Notes under the pieces: model-generated
What the model saw: the letters and a program-made list of their open reading frames with translations, nothing else
Databases searched by the model: none
What the model was told of the DNA's origin: nothing
Made by a program: the position numbers and the translations under genes
From: Gimesia chilikensis
GTDB lineage: Bacteria > Planctomycetota > Planctomycetia > Planctomycetales > Planctomycetaceae
Assembly (NCBI RefSeq): GCF_008329715.1
Contig: NZ_VTSR01000006.1
Span: 372,001-436,000, forward strand
Direction of reading: 5' to 3'
DNA length: 64,000 nt
Part shown: in pieces, positions 1 through 8,700 of the stretch
Position numbering within the stretch: position 1 is the first letter of the stretch
Layout: the number at the start of each line of letters is the position of its first letter

Positions 1-11
1 CCACTGAATCA

Positions 12-335
12 ATGCCGTCTTCACCAGGTAACATGCCCCCCACTGGCACGGCAAAGCAGAAATATATCATCCACTACGGCGTTTACGGCGGCGACAACGT
101 TACCGAGTCAGCACGCCGCTTGCTCAAAGGGTTTGTCTGGGTCGATCAGGAAACGGTGCACTTCAATCCCGATAAGAAAGAGATCACATTCGAAAATCGC
201 AGTGCTGTCGACCAGGGAGCGCTGGACCGTGCTCTCAAACGGAATAAATTCTATCAGGTCATGATTTCCCGGGAAGCGGTCCCCGAATCTCCCGCTGAGA
301 AAACGTCAGACAAGGCCGGCGCAGGGACCAAATAA
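12..335 (+). CDS. Small HMA-like fold protein, possibly cut at its 5' end
   Basis: A 107-residue acidic/basic soluble protein with no signal peptide. Residues ~18-88 alternate strand and helix in a beta-alpha-beta-beta-alpha-beta order like the heavy-metal-associated (HMA) fold, but the first loop, around GVYGGDN, has no Cys-x-x-Cys metal site, so metal binding is unlikely by that route. The C-terminal ~20 residues are a charged, probably disordered tail. The frame stays open to the left edge of the window, so the true start may lie outside; ATG codons at 12 and 33 are both possible. It converges with the next gene, whose stop lies 17 bases away. The fold assignment is an inference from pattern only, and the function is unknown. 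Confidence 0.55.
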   Translation: MPSSPGNMPPTGTAKQKYIIHYGVYGGDNVTESARRLLKGFVWVDQETVHFNPDKKEITFENRSAVDQGALDRALKRNKFYQVMISREAVPESPAEKTSDKAGAGTK

Positions 336-351
336 TACGTTAAGCTGCGTC

Positions 352-1638
352 CTACGACGCACCTGTGATTTCACTGATATCAATCAGATGCAACTGACGC
401 CCCTGGTCCTTGTAGGGACTGTCGATACAGACATAACGGGAATTGGGGCTGTAACGGGGATGTGTGTCGACCCGCCACTCACCGGTGTAGAGTTTTGGTG
501 AGTGGAAGTGCCCCAGATCGATTCGCTTCCCGGAAGCGACATGATACAGGTGCGGCGTCTGCATCCGCTCTTTACCTTTGGGATAGGTATCGTTCAGAAT
601 CCACTCATTCCCCGGCAGGTAAGTCAGATGTCCGCCATTATCCAGCACACCTTTCCCCACCTCTTTAAGTTCGGCACCGGATTCATCTTTGACCAGGAAA
701 TCTCCCCATGAAGGGCTGTCAGCGGTCGCCTTGGACTGGGCCAGGATGTGTTCGGGATCACGCCAGATGAAATGCGAGACGAACCCGTTATCGATCACCA
801 CCCGCACATCGCTGCCATCCGGACGGGCCGTAACCATCCGAGAGAGGCGTTTGCCATTCGGATACTGCCAGCGATGCAGCGTAATGAACCGGGATCCATC
901 GGGGCTGAATAACAGGTGGTTAAAGTAATGCTTGATATCTTTCTGATTCTTGGGGATGGTGCCCGTCTGGGAGATTTCCTCCAGTGACAGAATCAGCTTG
1001 GATTTACCGGTCTCCAGATCCACCTGGAATATCCCGGAGTCTTTGGGAGCCAGATCTTTGAAATTGGGATCGGGGAAACCGGGATATCCATAGCCGGGTC
1101 GCACATCCTGAATTCGACGGAAATCGGGCGTGACTGCGGTCTTCCCATCCGGGCTGACCGAATAGATGGGGGAGGGAATAGTGCGTCCCTTCCCGGATTT
1201 AACATCCAGAATTCGACTGACGAACTGACCATCCTGCCGATCATTCCAGATAATTTCCGAAGCAGAACCGGGCAGCCACTGCAGCATGCATCCCTGCTGC
1301 CAGTTCCAGGCAGACGATTCTCCAAGCTCAATCCAGCGATCGCCGTCTTCCAGGTCGACCATGCCGATTTTGATTACATCATCGGCCCGGGGCGAACGAT
1401 GTTCGAAAGCCACTTCCATTCCCAGCACGTAGCGGCTGGTCGGATCAAACTGCAGCTTGTCGTAATAGCCGAACCAGTGATGCCGGGGGCCTTTGGTAAT
1501 CACCCGCATCGGAGGGAACTTCTGTTCGGCACCGCTCTTCGGTTCGGCACCGAATGAGAGGCTCCCCAGAGCCGAAGCACCCACACCACACATGACCCGA
1601 GATACAAATTCACGACGACTGCAGGAATAGTTCGACAT
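352..1638 (-). CDS. Tat-exported beta-propeller protein, oligogalacturonate-lyase/TolB-like
   Basis: About 428 residues from the ATG at 1638. This start was chosen over the longer reading from 1707 because it places an SRREF twin-arginine motif near the N-terminus, followed by a hydrophobic stretch with small residues (GVGASALGSLSFGA), and because a purine-rich AGAGAGAA lies just upstream. The mature part carries repeated propeller-blade elements (YSVSPDGKTAVTPDF, LLFSPDGSRFITLH, HPRYSPNSRYVCIDSPY) as in TolB/WD40-like and oligogalacturonate-lyase-like families. The His-Trp-Phe-Gly-Tyr-Tyr-Asp motif near mature residue 50 is typical of planctomycete members. It probably acts folded in the periplasm. 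The fold is well supported; a lyase activity is not shown by the sequence. Confidence 0.7.
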   Translation of the reverse strand: MSNYSCSRREFVSRVMCGVGASALGSLSFGAEPKSGAEQKFPPMRVITKGPRHHWFGYYDKLQFDPTSRYVLGMEVAFEHRSPRADDVIKIGMVDLEDGDRWIELGESSAWNWQQGCMLQWLPGSASEIIWNDRQDGQFVSRILDVKSGKGRTIPSPIYSVSPDGKTAVTPDFRRIQDVRPGYGYPGFPDPNFKDLAPKDSGIFQVDLETGKSKLILSLEEISQTGTIPKNQKDIKHYFNHLLFSPDGSRFITLHRWQYPNGKRLSRMVTARPDGSDVRVVIDNGFVSHFIWRDPEHILAQSKATADSPSWGDFLVKDESGAELKEVGKGVLDNGGHLTYLPGNEWILNDTYPKGKERMQTPHLYHVASGKRIDLGHFHSPKLYTGEWRVDTHPRYSPNSRYVCIDSPYKDQGRQLHLIDISEITGAS

Positions 1639-1978
1639 CAGTTTTCTCTCTGTTTTGAGTACCGCGGTTTGGGAAAACGACGCAGTAAATGATCTTAATT
1701 TAATCATTCCAGACTAGATGACTGATCGGAGAAAAGCAACTGCAAAGGCTTCCCCGAAAACAGCTTCGAATTAGTTGCACTTCAAACGGGGAGTAACTTC
1801 TTTTACACTCGATACCACCCTATAATGTGGTGACACTTCACAGCACTTGAACCAGGCAGGCTCCCATCGCTCCACGAGGACAGGAGAACCACATCAGTAG
1901 AGTGTTCCTCGACCAACACGACCGGATTTTCGATATCCTGAATCTCAGAATTCACGACCTACAGGTTCTGTTAATTAT
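1639..1978. other. Divergent intergenic region, candidate promoter for the GlnE-like gene
   Basis: A 340-base gap between divergent genes. A perfect TATAAT lies at 1821-1826 on the plus strand. TTTACA at 1802-1807 is only 13 bases upstream and the 17-base position is poor, so the -35 is uncertain. If used, this promoter gives the downstream gene a leader of about 145 bases. No gene was seen in the gap. Confidence 0.35.
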
Positions 1979-4900
1979 ATGAATAGCCCCGTCATCTATG
2001 ACAACCCGGAAATTCTTCTGGATCAGAAATATACCGTCAGCGATCCCGAAGTCAGAGACATCCTGGCCAGCATCGGATTTAGCGACCAGGAACGTGCGCT
2101 GATTCGACTGCGGGAGCTGTGCACAACGCCCCAGATTCGTAAAGAATTAACCCAGATTCTGCCAACCCTGCTCCAGGCACTGACCGATGCCGCGACTCCG
2201 GATGGCTCCCTGATCAACTTCGAACGGTTTATGAACAGCGTTTCGGAACCCGAAACGATGCTCGAGTTTCTCACACAGAATCCACGAGCCGTCGAAATTC
2301 TGGTCCGGCTCTTTGTGGGCAGTCAGTTCCTCACGGAAATTCTCCTCAAGAACCCCGACTACCTCGAACGGTTGACCCGCTACAACCGGATTGCCGAATT
2401 CAAAAGTCAGCAGCAGTTCTTCTCAGAAGCCATGGCCATCATGCGGCAGGAGACCGGCAGTGTCGCCGAAAAATTCGATGCTGTCCGTCGCTTCCAGCGC
2501 TGGGAACTGCTCCGCATCGGTGCCTGTGACACTTTCGGGTTGATGGACCTCAAAAACATCACTGTCCAGCTTTCGCTACTGGCTGACGGTCTGGTGCAAT
2601 CCTGTCTGACCGTTCTCTCAGAAGACATGGATCTCCCCCTGGATGACTTCGCCGTCCTGGCCTTCGGTAAACTGGGTGGTGAAGAACTGAACTACAGTTC
2701 GGACATCGACCTCGTCTTCATCTCCGGACAGGACTCCACCAAGTACTGGCAGCTCGGCCAGAAACTCATCAAGTCTCTGATGGAATCGACGGCCGAAGGC
2801 TTCCTGTACCGCGTCGATATGCGTCTCCGTCCCTGGGGACGCTCCGGTGCGCTGGTGACCACGGTCGACGCGTACGTCGATTACTTCGCCAAACATGGTC
2901 GCCTCTGGGAAAAGCAGGCGATGCTGAAAGCCCGCGTGATCGCCGGCAATCAGAAACTGGGCATGGAATTCTTCCGCCGCATCGAACCACAGATCTTCAA
3001 CTGCGATTCAGAAGAAGTCCGCAAAAATGTGCTGGAGATGAAACAGCGGATTGAAGAGACCCTGAAGAAAAAAGGGAAGGAGTGGGGCGAAGTCAAATCC
3101 GGCAAAGGCTCTATCCGCGATGTGGAGTTCACGACTCAGTACCTGCAGATGGCCAACGGTGCGAAATACCCCTCGATCCGCAGCATCAATACGCTGGACG
3201 GGCTCGTGCGACTTGTCGATCACGGCCTCATCCAGGCGGATGAATATCGCCACCTGACCAGCGGCTATGTCTTCTTCCGAAAAATCGAACACGCGCTGCA
3301 GCTGATGCACTATAACCAGGAACATCACATGCCTACCGATGAGCGGGAACTGGCTTACCTCGCCCGGCGGCTTGATTTCCAGGACGGCAAACAGCTGGTG
3401 CAGTATTATGAACAGCACCGCAAAGCCGTTCGCAGCATCTACAGAAAATACATCTACGATCCCGCTGAAAACAAAACAGGAAAGCACTCCACGCATTCCG
3501 AGCAGGACAGCAATCCCATCGGGATGATGGCGGCCTCTTACACGAAAGTCTTTAATGAAGAAGAGACCGAGCAGCACAGCCAGATGGCACGCAAGCTGAG
3601 CGAGACCAACATCGTCGAGCTCGAAACGGAAAAACGCCCTAACGATCAGTTACGGCTGACCATGGTCGGCTTCGACCAGACCGGCGACCTGTCTCTGATT
3701 TGCGGTCTGCTGTTTGTTTACGGATTCGACATTGAGAAAGGGCACCTGTTTACCAACCAGAAGGTCAAACCGGCTCCCGCTTCCGGGCGTTCTACCAAAC
3801 CGAGTGAGAAGACCAAAAACACCCGCAAGTTCGTCATCGTGCTGGATGTCAAAGCCTCCGGCCCTGCCGTGGAACCGAATATCTGGACCGACTACCGTAA
3901 CGACCTTTCGCAGTTGCTGCACAAGGTCGAATCGGGGAATCCGCAGGAAGCGGTGGGAGAACTCGCCAAACGCGTCGCCGCCGGCCTGCACGATCTCGCG
4001 CAGGCCAGCCAGGTGCTGTACCCGGTTGAAATTGAAGTCGACAACGAAACCGACAGTCGGCACACAATTCTCCGCATCCAGTCTGAAGATACGACCGGCT
4101 TCCTGTACGAGTTGACCAACGCCCTCTCGATGAGCGGCATTGATATCGCCCGCATGGTGATTGATTCGGAAGGAACCCGCGTCAGTGATGTGCTGTATGT
4201 CACAGATGACAAAGGGGAAAAAATCAGTGCGGAAGCCCAGCAACAGGGGCTGCGTGCCGCCATCGTCTTGATCAAACACTTCACACACCTGCTCCCCCGC
4301 TCTCCTAATCCGGAATCGGCACTGCTGCACTTCCGCGAGTTTCTGGAGCATCTTTTCAAGCAACCCAACTGGGTCGAAGAGATTTCCTCACTCGAGCGTA
4401 CCAGCGTGCTCAGTGCCCTCGCCCGCCTCCTGGGCGTCAGTGACTTCCTCTGGGAAGACTTCCTCCGCCTGCAGCATTCCAATCTGTTCCCCGTTGTCGC
4501 CAACGTGGAAGAACTGAAAAACCGGATTCCCCTGGAGGAACTTCAGGCCGAACTCACCGAAGAGCTCGCTGAGGCATCGACTCCTGAAGAACAGCAGGAA
4601 CGGCTAAACGCCTTCAAAGATCGAGCCATGCTGCGTACCGACATGCGGCATATCCTGGGTCACATCTCTGAATTCGGCCAGTTCTCGGATGAATTGACCG
4701 ATGTCGCAGAGGTCGTTGTGGAAGGTGCATACGAAGTCTGTCATCAGCAGCTACAGGAACGCTACGGCGAGCCGCAACTGGAAACAGGGGGCCCCTGCCA
4801 TCTTTCGATCTGTGCACTCGGAAAGTGTGGCGGACGCGAACTCGGCTTCGCCTCTGACATTGAGCTGATGTTTATTTACGAAGGTTCCGGGCAGACGGAT

Positions 4901-5677
4901 GGACCTGAAGTCATCACGAATAATGAATACTACCTGAAGCTGGTGGAAAAATTCACCAAGATGATTAAAACCCGCAGCGAAGGTATTTTTCAGATCGACC
5001 TGCGGTTACGACCGTACGGACAGGCGGGCAGCCTGGCTGTCTCAGCTGAAGCATTCCAAAGCTATTTCTCTCACGAAGGAGCTGCCTGGCCTTATGAACG
5101 TCAGGCACTGGTCAAACTCCGCCCAATCTCAGGTGATGTGGAATTTGGAAACCAGATCGTCCGCGCCAGGGATGAAATTATCTACTCCGGCAAACCGTTC
5201 GACGTCGCTGCCATGCTCGCCATGCGGGAAAAACAGATTCAGCAGCTCGTCAAAGGGGGAACTATCAACGCCAAGCTCGGGGACGGAGGACTCGTGGATT
5301 GTGAATACCTGATCCAGGGCATGCAGATCACTTACGGTCACCGGAACCCCGGACTGCGAACCACAAACACACTCGAAGGCATTGAGTCCCTCAAAAAACT
5401 GGGGCTGATCAGCCCCGACGACTTCTACAAACTCCGTGACGCCTATATCTTTCTCCGCAGGCTCATCGATGCACTCCGCATGGTCCGCGGCAACGCCAGG
5501 GATCTGACAGTACCCCCTCAGGATCAGGAAGAGTTCGAATTCCTCGCCCGGCGGCTCGGCTACGGTTCGCATACTGAGAAGCTCCAGGAAGAAATCTCCT
5601 CCACCATGGACTGCGTCCGCGACTTCAGTCGTCTGCTCGCCCCTATCAAAGCGATGACCATCCGCACCAACGGGTAA
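1979..5677 (+). CDS. glnE: GlnE-type bifunctional nucleotidyltransferase with internal ACT domains
   Basis: A 1,232-residue soluble protein with the two-half layout of glutamine synthetase adenylyltransferase/deadenylylase. Half one has FGKLGGEELNYSSDIDLVF with D242-x-D244, then a GKGSIRDVEF motif near residue 380, both hallmarks of GlnE. Half two has GKCGGRELGFASDIELMF with D960-x-E962, so the second metal-binding Asp is Glu, and an LGDGGLVDCEY motif near residue 1102. E. coli GlnE is about 946 residues; the extra ~280 lie between the halves, at ~555-800. They include GlnD-like ACT sequence, clearest at ~682-765 (SEDTTGFLYELTNALSMSGI), with a second ACT-like stretch at ~558-593. GlnE controls glutamine synthetase by adenylylation in the cytoplasm; the ACT part suggests direct sensing of an amino acid. 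No neighbour is a nitrogen gene. Confidence 0.82.
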   Translation: MNSPVIYDNPEILLDQKYTVSDPEVRDILASIGFSDQERALIRLRELCTTPQIRKELTQILPTLLQALTDAATPDGSLINFERFMNSVSEPETMLEFLTQNPRAVEILVRLFVGSQFLTEILLKNPDYLERLTRYNRIAEFKSQQQFFSEAMAIMRQETGSVAEKFDAVRRFQRWELLRIGACDTFGLMDLKNITVQLSLLADGLVQSCLTVLSEDMDLPLDDFAVLAFGKLGGEELNYSSDIDLVFISGQDSTKYWQLGQKLIKSLMESTAEGFLYRVDMRLRPWGRSGALVTTVDAYVDYFAKHGRLWEKQAMLKARVIAGNQKLGMEFFRRIEPQIFNCDSEEVRKNVLEMKQRIEETLKKKGKEWGEVKSGKGSIRDVEFTTQYLQMANGAKYPSIRSINTLDGLVRLVDHGLIQADEYRHLTSGYVFFRKIEHALQLMHYNQEHHMPTDERELAYLARRLDFQDGKQLVQYYEQHRKAVRSIYRKYIYDPAENKTGKHSTHSEQDSNPIGMMAASYTKVFNEEETEQHSQMARKLSETNIVELETEKRPNDQLRLTMVGFDQTGDLSLICGLLFVYGFDIEKGHLFTNQKVKPAPASGRSTKPSEKTKNTRKFVIVLDVKASGPAVEPNIWTDYRNDLSQLLHKVESGNPQEAVGELAKRVAAGLHDLAQASQVLYPVEIEVDNETDSRHTILRIQSEDTTGFLYELTNALSMSGIDIARMVIDSEGTRVSDVLYVTDDKGEKISAEAQQQGLRAAIVLIKHFTHLLPRSPNPESALLHFREFLEHLFKQPNWVEEISSLERTSVLSALARLLGVSDFLWEDFLRLQHSNLFPVVANVEELKNRIPLEELQAELTEELAEASTPEEQQERLNAFKDRAMLRTDMRHILGHISEFGQFSDELTDVAEVVVEGAYEVCHQQLQERYGEPQLETGGPCHLSICALGKCGGRELGFASDIELMFIYEGSGQTDGPEVITNNEYYLKLVEKFTKMIKTRSEGIFQIDLRLRPYGQAGSLAVSAEAFQSYFSHEGAAWPYERQALVKLRPISGDVEFGNQIVRARDEIIYSGKPFDVAAMLAMREKQIQQLVKGGTINAKLGDGGLVDCEYLIQGMQITYGHRNPGLRTTNTLEGIESLKKLGLISPDDFYKLRDAYIFLRRLIDALRMVRGNARDLTVPPQDQEEFEFLARRLGYGSHTEKLQEEISSTMDCVRDFSRLLAPIKAMTIRTNG

Positions 5678-5861
5678 ATTCAGGCGCAGATTTCCGATTC
5701 GCTGATTAAGTTCACAGGCAGGATTTGCCGGTTCGTTCTCATTTCTGGGGTCACTCTGAGGGCGCTTTTATCATAATGATCACAGCCTAAAAATCGCCCC
5801 GGCACGCCCAATTGCCCCTAAAGTCAATCACGGAGACCACTTACAACCCAATCGGTTTAAT

Positions 5862-5876
5862 TGGCACAATCGATGC
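5862..5876 (+). promoter_or_regulatory. Sigma-54-like -24/-12 promoter
   Basis: TGGCAC then five bases then ATGC reproduces the sigma-54 (RpoN) spacing: GG at -25/-24 and GC at -13/-12. Only the first base of the -12 TTGC element differs. It would start RNA near 5888, giving a ~57-base leader before the His-rich protein gene. No activator site was identified. Confidence 0.5.
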
Positions 5877-5944
5877 TTCTTAACATTTCTCAGACGCGGT
5901 CGCAAATTCAAAAACAACCGTAATCTCTTTTAAGGAATGGAAAG

Positions 5945-6265
5945 ATGAAAAAGTTCATGATCGTTTGCGTTGCCTTGGCAGGTGGATTCGCAATGCTCGG
6001 AAGTGCCTCCACAGCGGAAGCGGGGGGAGTCAATTTCAGCCTGAATCTGGGCAACGGATATGGCTACAGTAATTATGGTAACTTCCGCGGCCGATATCGC
6101 TCATACAACGCACGCCCCTATTATCACGGCCGACGTCATTCTTACTGGCATGATACCAGTCATTACGACTATCATCCCGGTGGATTCTACCGCCATCGAA
6201 ATCATTACCACTACCAGCCCGGTCACTACGACTATCATCAGTCAGGACACTGGGATCATCACTGA
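5945..6265 (+). CDS. Small secreted His/Tyr-rich protein
   Basis: A 106-residue protein with a clear Sec signal peptide (MKK, then a hydrophobic core, then SASTAEA before GGVN). The mature ~80 residues are dominated by His, Tyr, Gly and Arg. The tail has two near-copies of a short unit (SHYDYHPGGFYRH and GHYDYHQSGHWDHH). The composition suggests metal binding or a cell-surface/envelope role, but no named family is recognised. AAGGAA stands eight bases before the ATG. It is a single gene between a sigma-54-like promoter and a strong inverted repeat shared with the convergent sulfatase gene. The protein may be low-complexity and disordered. Confidence 0.7.
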   Translation: MKKFMIVCVALAGGFAMLGSASTAEAGGVNFSLNLGNGYGYSNYGNFRGRYRSYNARPYYHGRRHSYWHDTSHYDYHPGGFYRHRNHYHYQPGHYDYHQSGHWDHH

Positions 6266-6302
6266 TCCCATATCTCCTGTTCTTTAAAAGTGGCGCGAGA
6301 AA

Positions 6303-6334
6303 CCCGGACAGATCGAACCCTCGATCTGCCCGGG
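6303..6334. terminator. Inverted repeat between convergent genes
   Basis: CCCGGACAGATCGA and TCGATCTGCCCGGG pair with one mismatch around a 4-base loop. It lies between two convergent stops (6265 and 6356). There is no strong T-run on either side, so it is a plausible bidirectional terminator rather than a classical one. Confidence 0.55.
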
Positions 6335-6355
6335 TAGTCGTTTCAGGGCATCAAC

Positions 6356-7678
6356 TCACTTGGCGGGAACATTCCACCAGGCGTTGGTCTGCTTTAACAG
6401 CTGTTGAACCAGTTCCGGATGCGCAGCCGCAGCATTGTGCTGCTCAAACGGATCCTGCGACAGGTTATATAACTCGGGCTTTTCTTCACTCAGCCGGGGT
6501 CCGGGGAAGATGGCTTTCCATTCTCCTTCGATACACCAGCGATATTTCAGGCTCGTAACCGGATCATCGATATCAACCATATCATGCTCGAATATCTCGC
6601 CGAAAATCGCTTTGCGATCTGTCTTGCCACCGTTCTGAATCACCTGCAGCAGATTGATTCCTTCCATGGCTTTGGTCGGTTTTAAACCGACGGCATCCAG
6701 AATTGTTGGTGCCAGATCGATACTGCTCACCAGCGTATCATACTCTGCCGGCTTAATTTTCCCCGGCCAGCGAAGCAGGATGGGGGTCCGGAGACCACCA
6801 TCATAGGGACTCCGCTTCGATTTAGGAGCATAACGGAAACGACGTTTCATTTTCTTGCGTTCCGCTTCGGATTCGGGCACATACTGAATCCAGCCGTTGT
6901 CCGTCACGTAAACAACAATTGTATTGTCCGACAGCTGTTTCTGGTCCAGATAGTCCAGCAGTTGTCCGCAGGTCTCATCGAACCACTCAACCATTGCGTA
7001 ATAATAGGACAGTTCTACTGGAGTTTCCGGATTAAGGTATTTCTTCAGAATCCGCTGAGGTGGATTGTGAGGAGTGTGGGGCAGGAAGGGCGCATACCAC
7101 AGAAAGAAAGGCTCGTCTTTACATTCATCAATGAACTCATAAACGGGTTTCATTCCTTCCCGACCGATCTTCAAGCCCAGGTCACCATGACGACCTCCCC
7201 GTTTGGGGTCGCCATGTGTCATCGCCGAAGTGAAACCGGCCAGGCTGGGATTGCCTTCCCACCATTTGCCACACTGATAGCTCTTGTATCCCAGTTTGCC
7301 CAGCATTTGAGGCAGGCAGTCTACAGCGCGAACATGTTTCAGCAGCTTCTGGCGATCCATACCCTTGGGGGGATCATTCCCCGTAATCATATTCTGATGC
7401 GGATACAGACCGGTAATCATCGTCATCAGACTGGGGCGACACAGGCTGGTCGGAACATAACCACGCTTGAAGACGGCACTCTCCGCCGCCAGCTTGTCCA
7501 GATTCGGGGTTTTAATCTTTTCATGCTCCATGAAACCATAATCGTTCCAGGCCTGATCATCGGAAATGATCATCACAATATTCGGACGGGACGCGGCTTC
7601 AGCCAGTACATTCCGTGGAGCAGCGTAAGCCCCCCAGACCACCAGTACCACCAGCAACAGGTTTTTATACAGCTTCAC
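6356..7678 (-). CDS. Secreted sulfatase family protein
   Basis: A 440-residue type I sulfatase/alkaline-phosphatase-superfamily protein. It starts at a GTG (7678), six bases after AAGGAGTTCATC-type Shine-Dalgarno sequence. Residues 1-27 form a signal peptide. ISDDQ at 39-43 supplies the first metal-binding Asp pair. The formylglycine site reads S-L-C80-R-P-S-L84, so the Cys-x-Pro-Ser core is present but the usual Arg at the fifth position is Leu. VTDNGW is the second metal motif. C-terminal LYNLSQDPFEQHN is typical of arylsulfatases. It should hydrolyse sulfate esters, probably of polysaccharide, outside the cytoplasmic membrane. The substrate cannot be told. No sulfatase-maturing enzyme is adjacent. 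Confidence 0.88.
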   Translation of the reverse strand: MKLYKNLLLVVLVVWGAYAAPRNVLAEAASRPNIVMIISDDQAWNDYGFMEHEKIKTPNLDKLAAESAVFKRGYVPTSLCRPSLMTMITGLYPHQNMITGNDPPKGMDRQKLLKHVRAVDCLPQMLGKLGYKSYQCGKWWEGNPSLAGFTSAMTHGDPKRGGRHGDLGLKIGREGMKPVYEFIDECKDEPFFLWYAPFLPHTPHNPPQRILKKYLNPETPVELSYYYAMVEWFDETCGQLLDYLDQKQLSDNTIVVYVTDNGWIQYVPESEAERKKMKRRFRYAPKSKRSPYDGGLRTPILLRWPGKIKPAEYDTLVSSIDLAPTILDAVGLKPTKAMEGINLLQVIQNGGKTDRKAIFGEIFEHDMVDIDDPVTSLKYRWCIEGEWKAIFPGPRLSEEKPELYNLSQDPFEQHNAAAAHPELVQQLLKQTNAWWNVPAK

Positions 7679-8215
7679 GATGAACTCCTTTTGATACGAG
7701 CGCGATCAATGGCCTCTTCTCGAATGAACGCCGCCAGGGGAATGAAACAGGCGGGACAATTATTCGAAAAAAATTCTTTAAAATCCCCAACGCTGAATCT
7801 TATAATGACGTAAGGAACTGCAGAAGACATACACACAGATCCCAACCAAGTTCAACCCATCCTACCAACTACTTCACTAAGATCAACACCTAAAACGACT
7901 TACAACCTTACTCACTCCTGATCCCCGGTATCCCACTGAAGACCTGATTCATTCAGGATCAAAACGTTTTTGCCGGAGATAAAAAGATTGATAAATCAGA
8001 ATTTTTCAAATGAGACATTCTTGATTCGATTTACTTGAGTGCGTTGACAGCGTGGAAAATGAGTATTCTAATGTAGTTACACAATTTGTTGTGATTTGAA
8101 AAACTCGAACTTCTTGTGATACGGGGCAACCACTGACCGAGGTTTCTGGCTGGCTCAAGTCGGGAGCTTCTTAAGTTAACTGTCACTTACTTTTTAGAAG
8201 AATATGAGGAATTTT
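7679..8215. other. Long divergent intergenic region
   Basis: About 540 bases between the divergent sulfatase and c-type cytochrome genes. It is AT-rich to the right and holds the sigma-70-like promoter at 8044-8072. A short imperfect dyad, CCTGA-TTCAT-TCAGG, lies at about 7944-7958. Possible reading frames here are short and unconvincing. Confidence 0.5.
8044..8072 (+). promoter_or_regulatory. Sigma-70-like promoter of the c-type cytochrome gene
   Basis: TTGACA (8044-8049), a 17-base spacer and TCTAAT (8067-8072). This matches the -35 box perfectly and the -10 box in five of six positions. Transcription would start near 8079, giving a leader of about 135 bases. Confidence 0.6.
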
Positions 8216-8590
8216 ATGCGGAAAATGATGAACGTAAAAGTAGCGTTGATGTTTGGCCTGGCGATCGCCGGACTGACTCTGATCTGTGGTGAAAAGCAGG
8301 TTGAAGCTCGTCCTAACTTCAAGAAAATCTGGGCAGACACATACCCCAACTCCAAAATGCTGATCGACAAAAAATGCGGCATCTGCCACCCTGGCAAGAC
8401 CAAGAAAGAAAAGAGTGCCTACGGTCAGGCCGTTGGTAAAGGTCTGTCAAAGCGGAAAGAAACCGACAAAGAAAAGATCGTCAAAGCACTGAAAGATGCT
8501 GAAAAGATGCCAAGCCCCACCGAAGGTAAAACTTTTGGTGACTACATCGAAAAAGACGAACTGCCTCCCGTTGGAGAAGTCAAAGAGTAA
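8216..8590 (+). CDS. Small secreted monoheme c-type cytochrome-like protein
   Basis: About 124 residues. The ATG at 8216 is preferred over 8204 because TATGAGGA sits five bases before it as a Shine-Dalgarno sequence. A signal peptide (RKMMNVKVALMFGLAIAGLT) ends near VEA-RPN. A single C54-G-I-C57-H58 heme c motif follows in the mature protein, and the rest is Lys-rich helix. There is no obvious distal Met-containing motif except METs near KDAEKMPSP, so the sixth heme ligand is unclear. It would be matured in the periplasm as a small electron carrier or redox sensor. No partner oxidoreductase is adjacent. The family is not named with certainty. Confidence 0.72.
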   Translation: MRKMMNVKVALMFGLAIAGLTLICGEKQVEARPNFKKIWADTYPNSKMLIDKKCGICHPGKTKKEKSAYGQAVGKGLSKRKETDKEKIVKALKDAEKMPSPTEGKTFGDYIEKDELPPVGEVKE

Positions 8591-8660
8591 TTGACTCCAA
8601 GGAGTTGCTGACCTCAGTTTTTCCAACATTGAGTCGGGACGACTGAAGTTAAAATATCCA

Positions 8661-8700
8661 AAGCAGGGTAGTGACAATGGTCATTGCCCTGCTTTTTTTA
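8661..8700 (+). terminator. Rho-independent terminator
   Basis: AAGCAGGG and CCCTGCTT pair around an inner CAATG/CATTG stem, followed by a run of T. It lies 70 bases after the cytochrome-like gene and next to the convergent stop at 8681. Confidence 0.8.

Noticed and set aside
346-361. TGCGTC/GACGCA hairpin at the convergent stops
   Set aside because: A 6-base stem overlapping the stop codon with no T-run is too weak to call a terminator.
6962-7813. A 283-codon open frame opposite the sulfatase
   Set aside because: The sulfatase motifs are on the minus strand, and the plus frame has no recognisable features.
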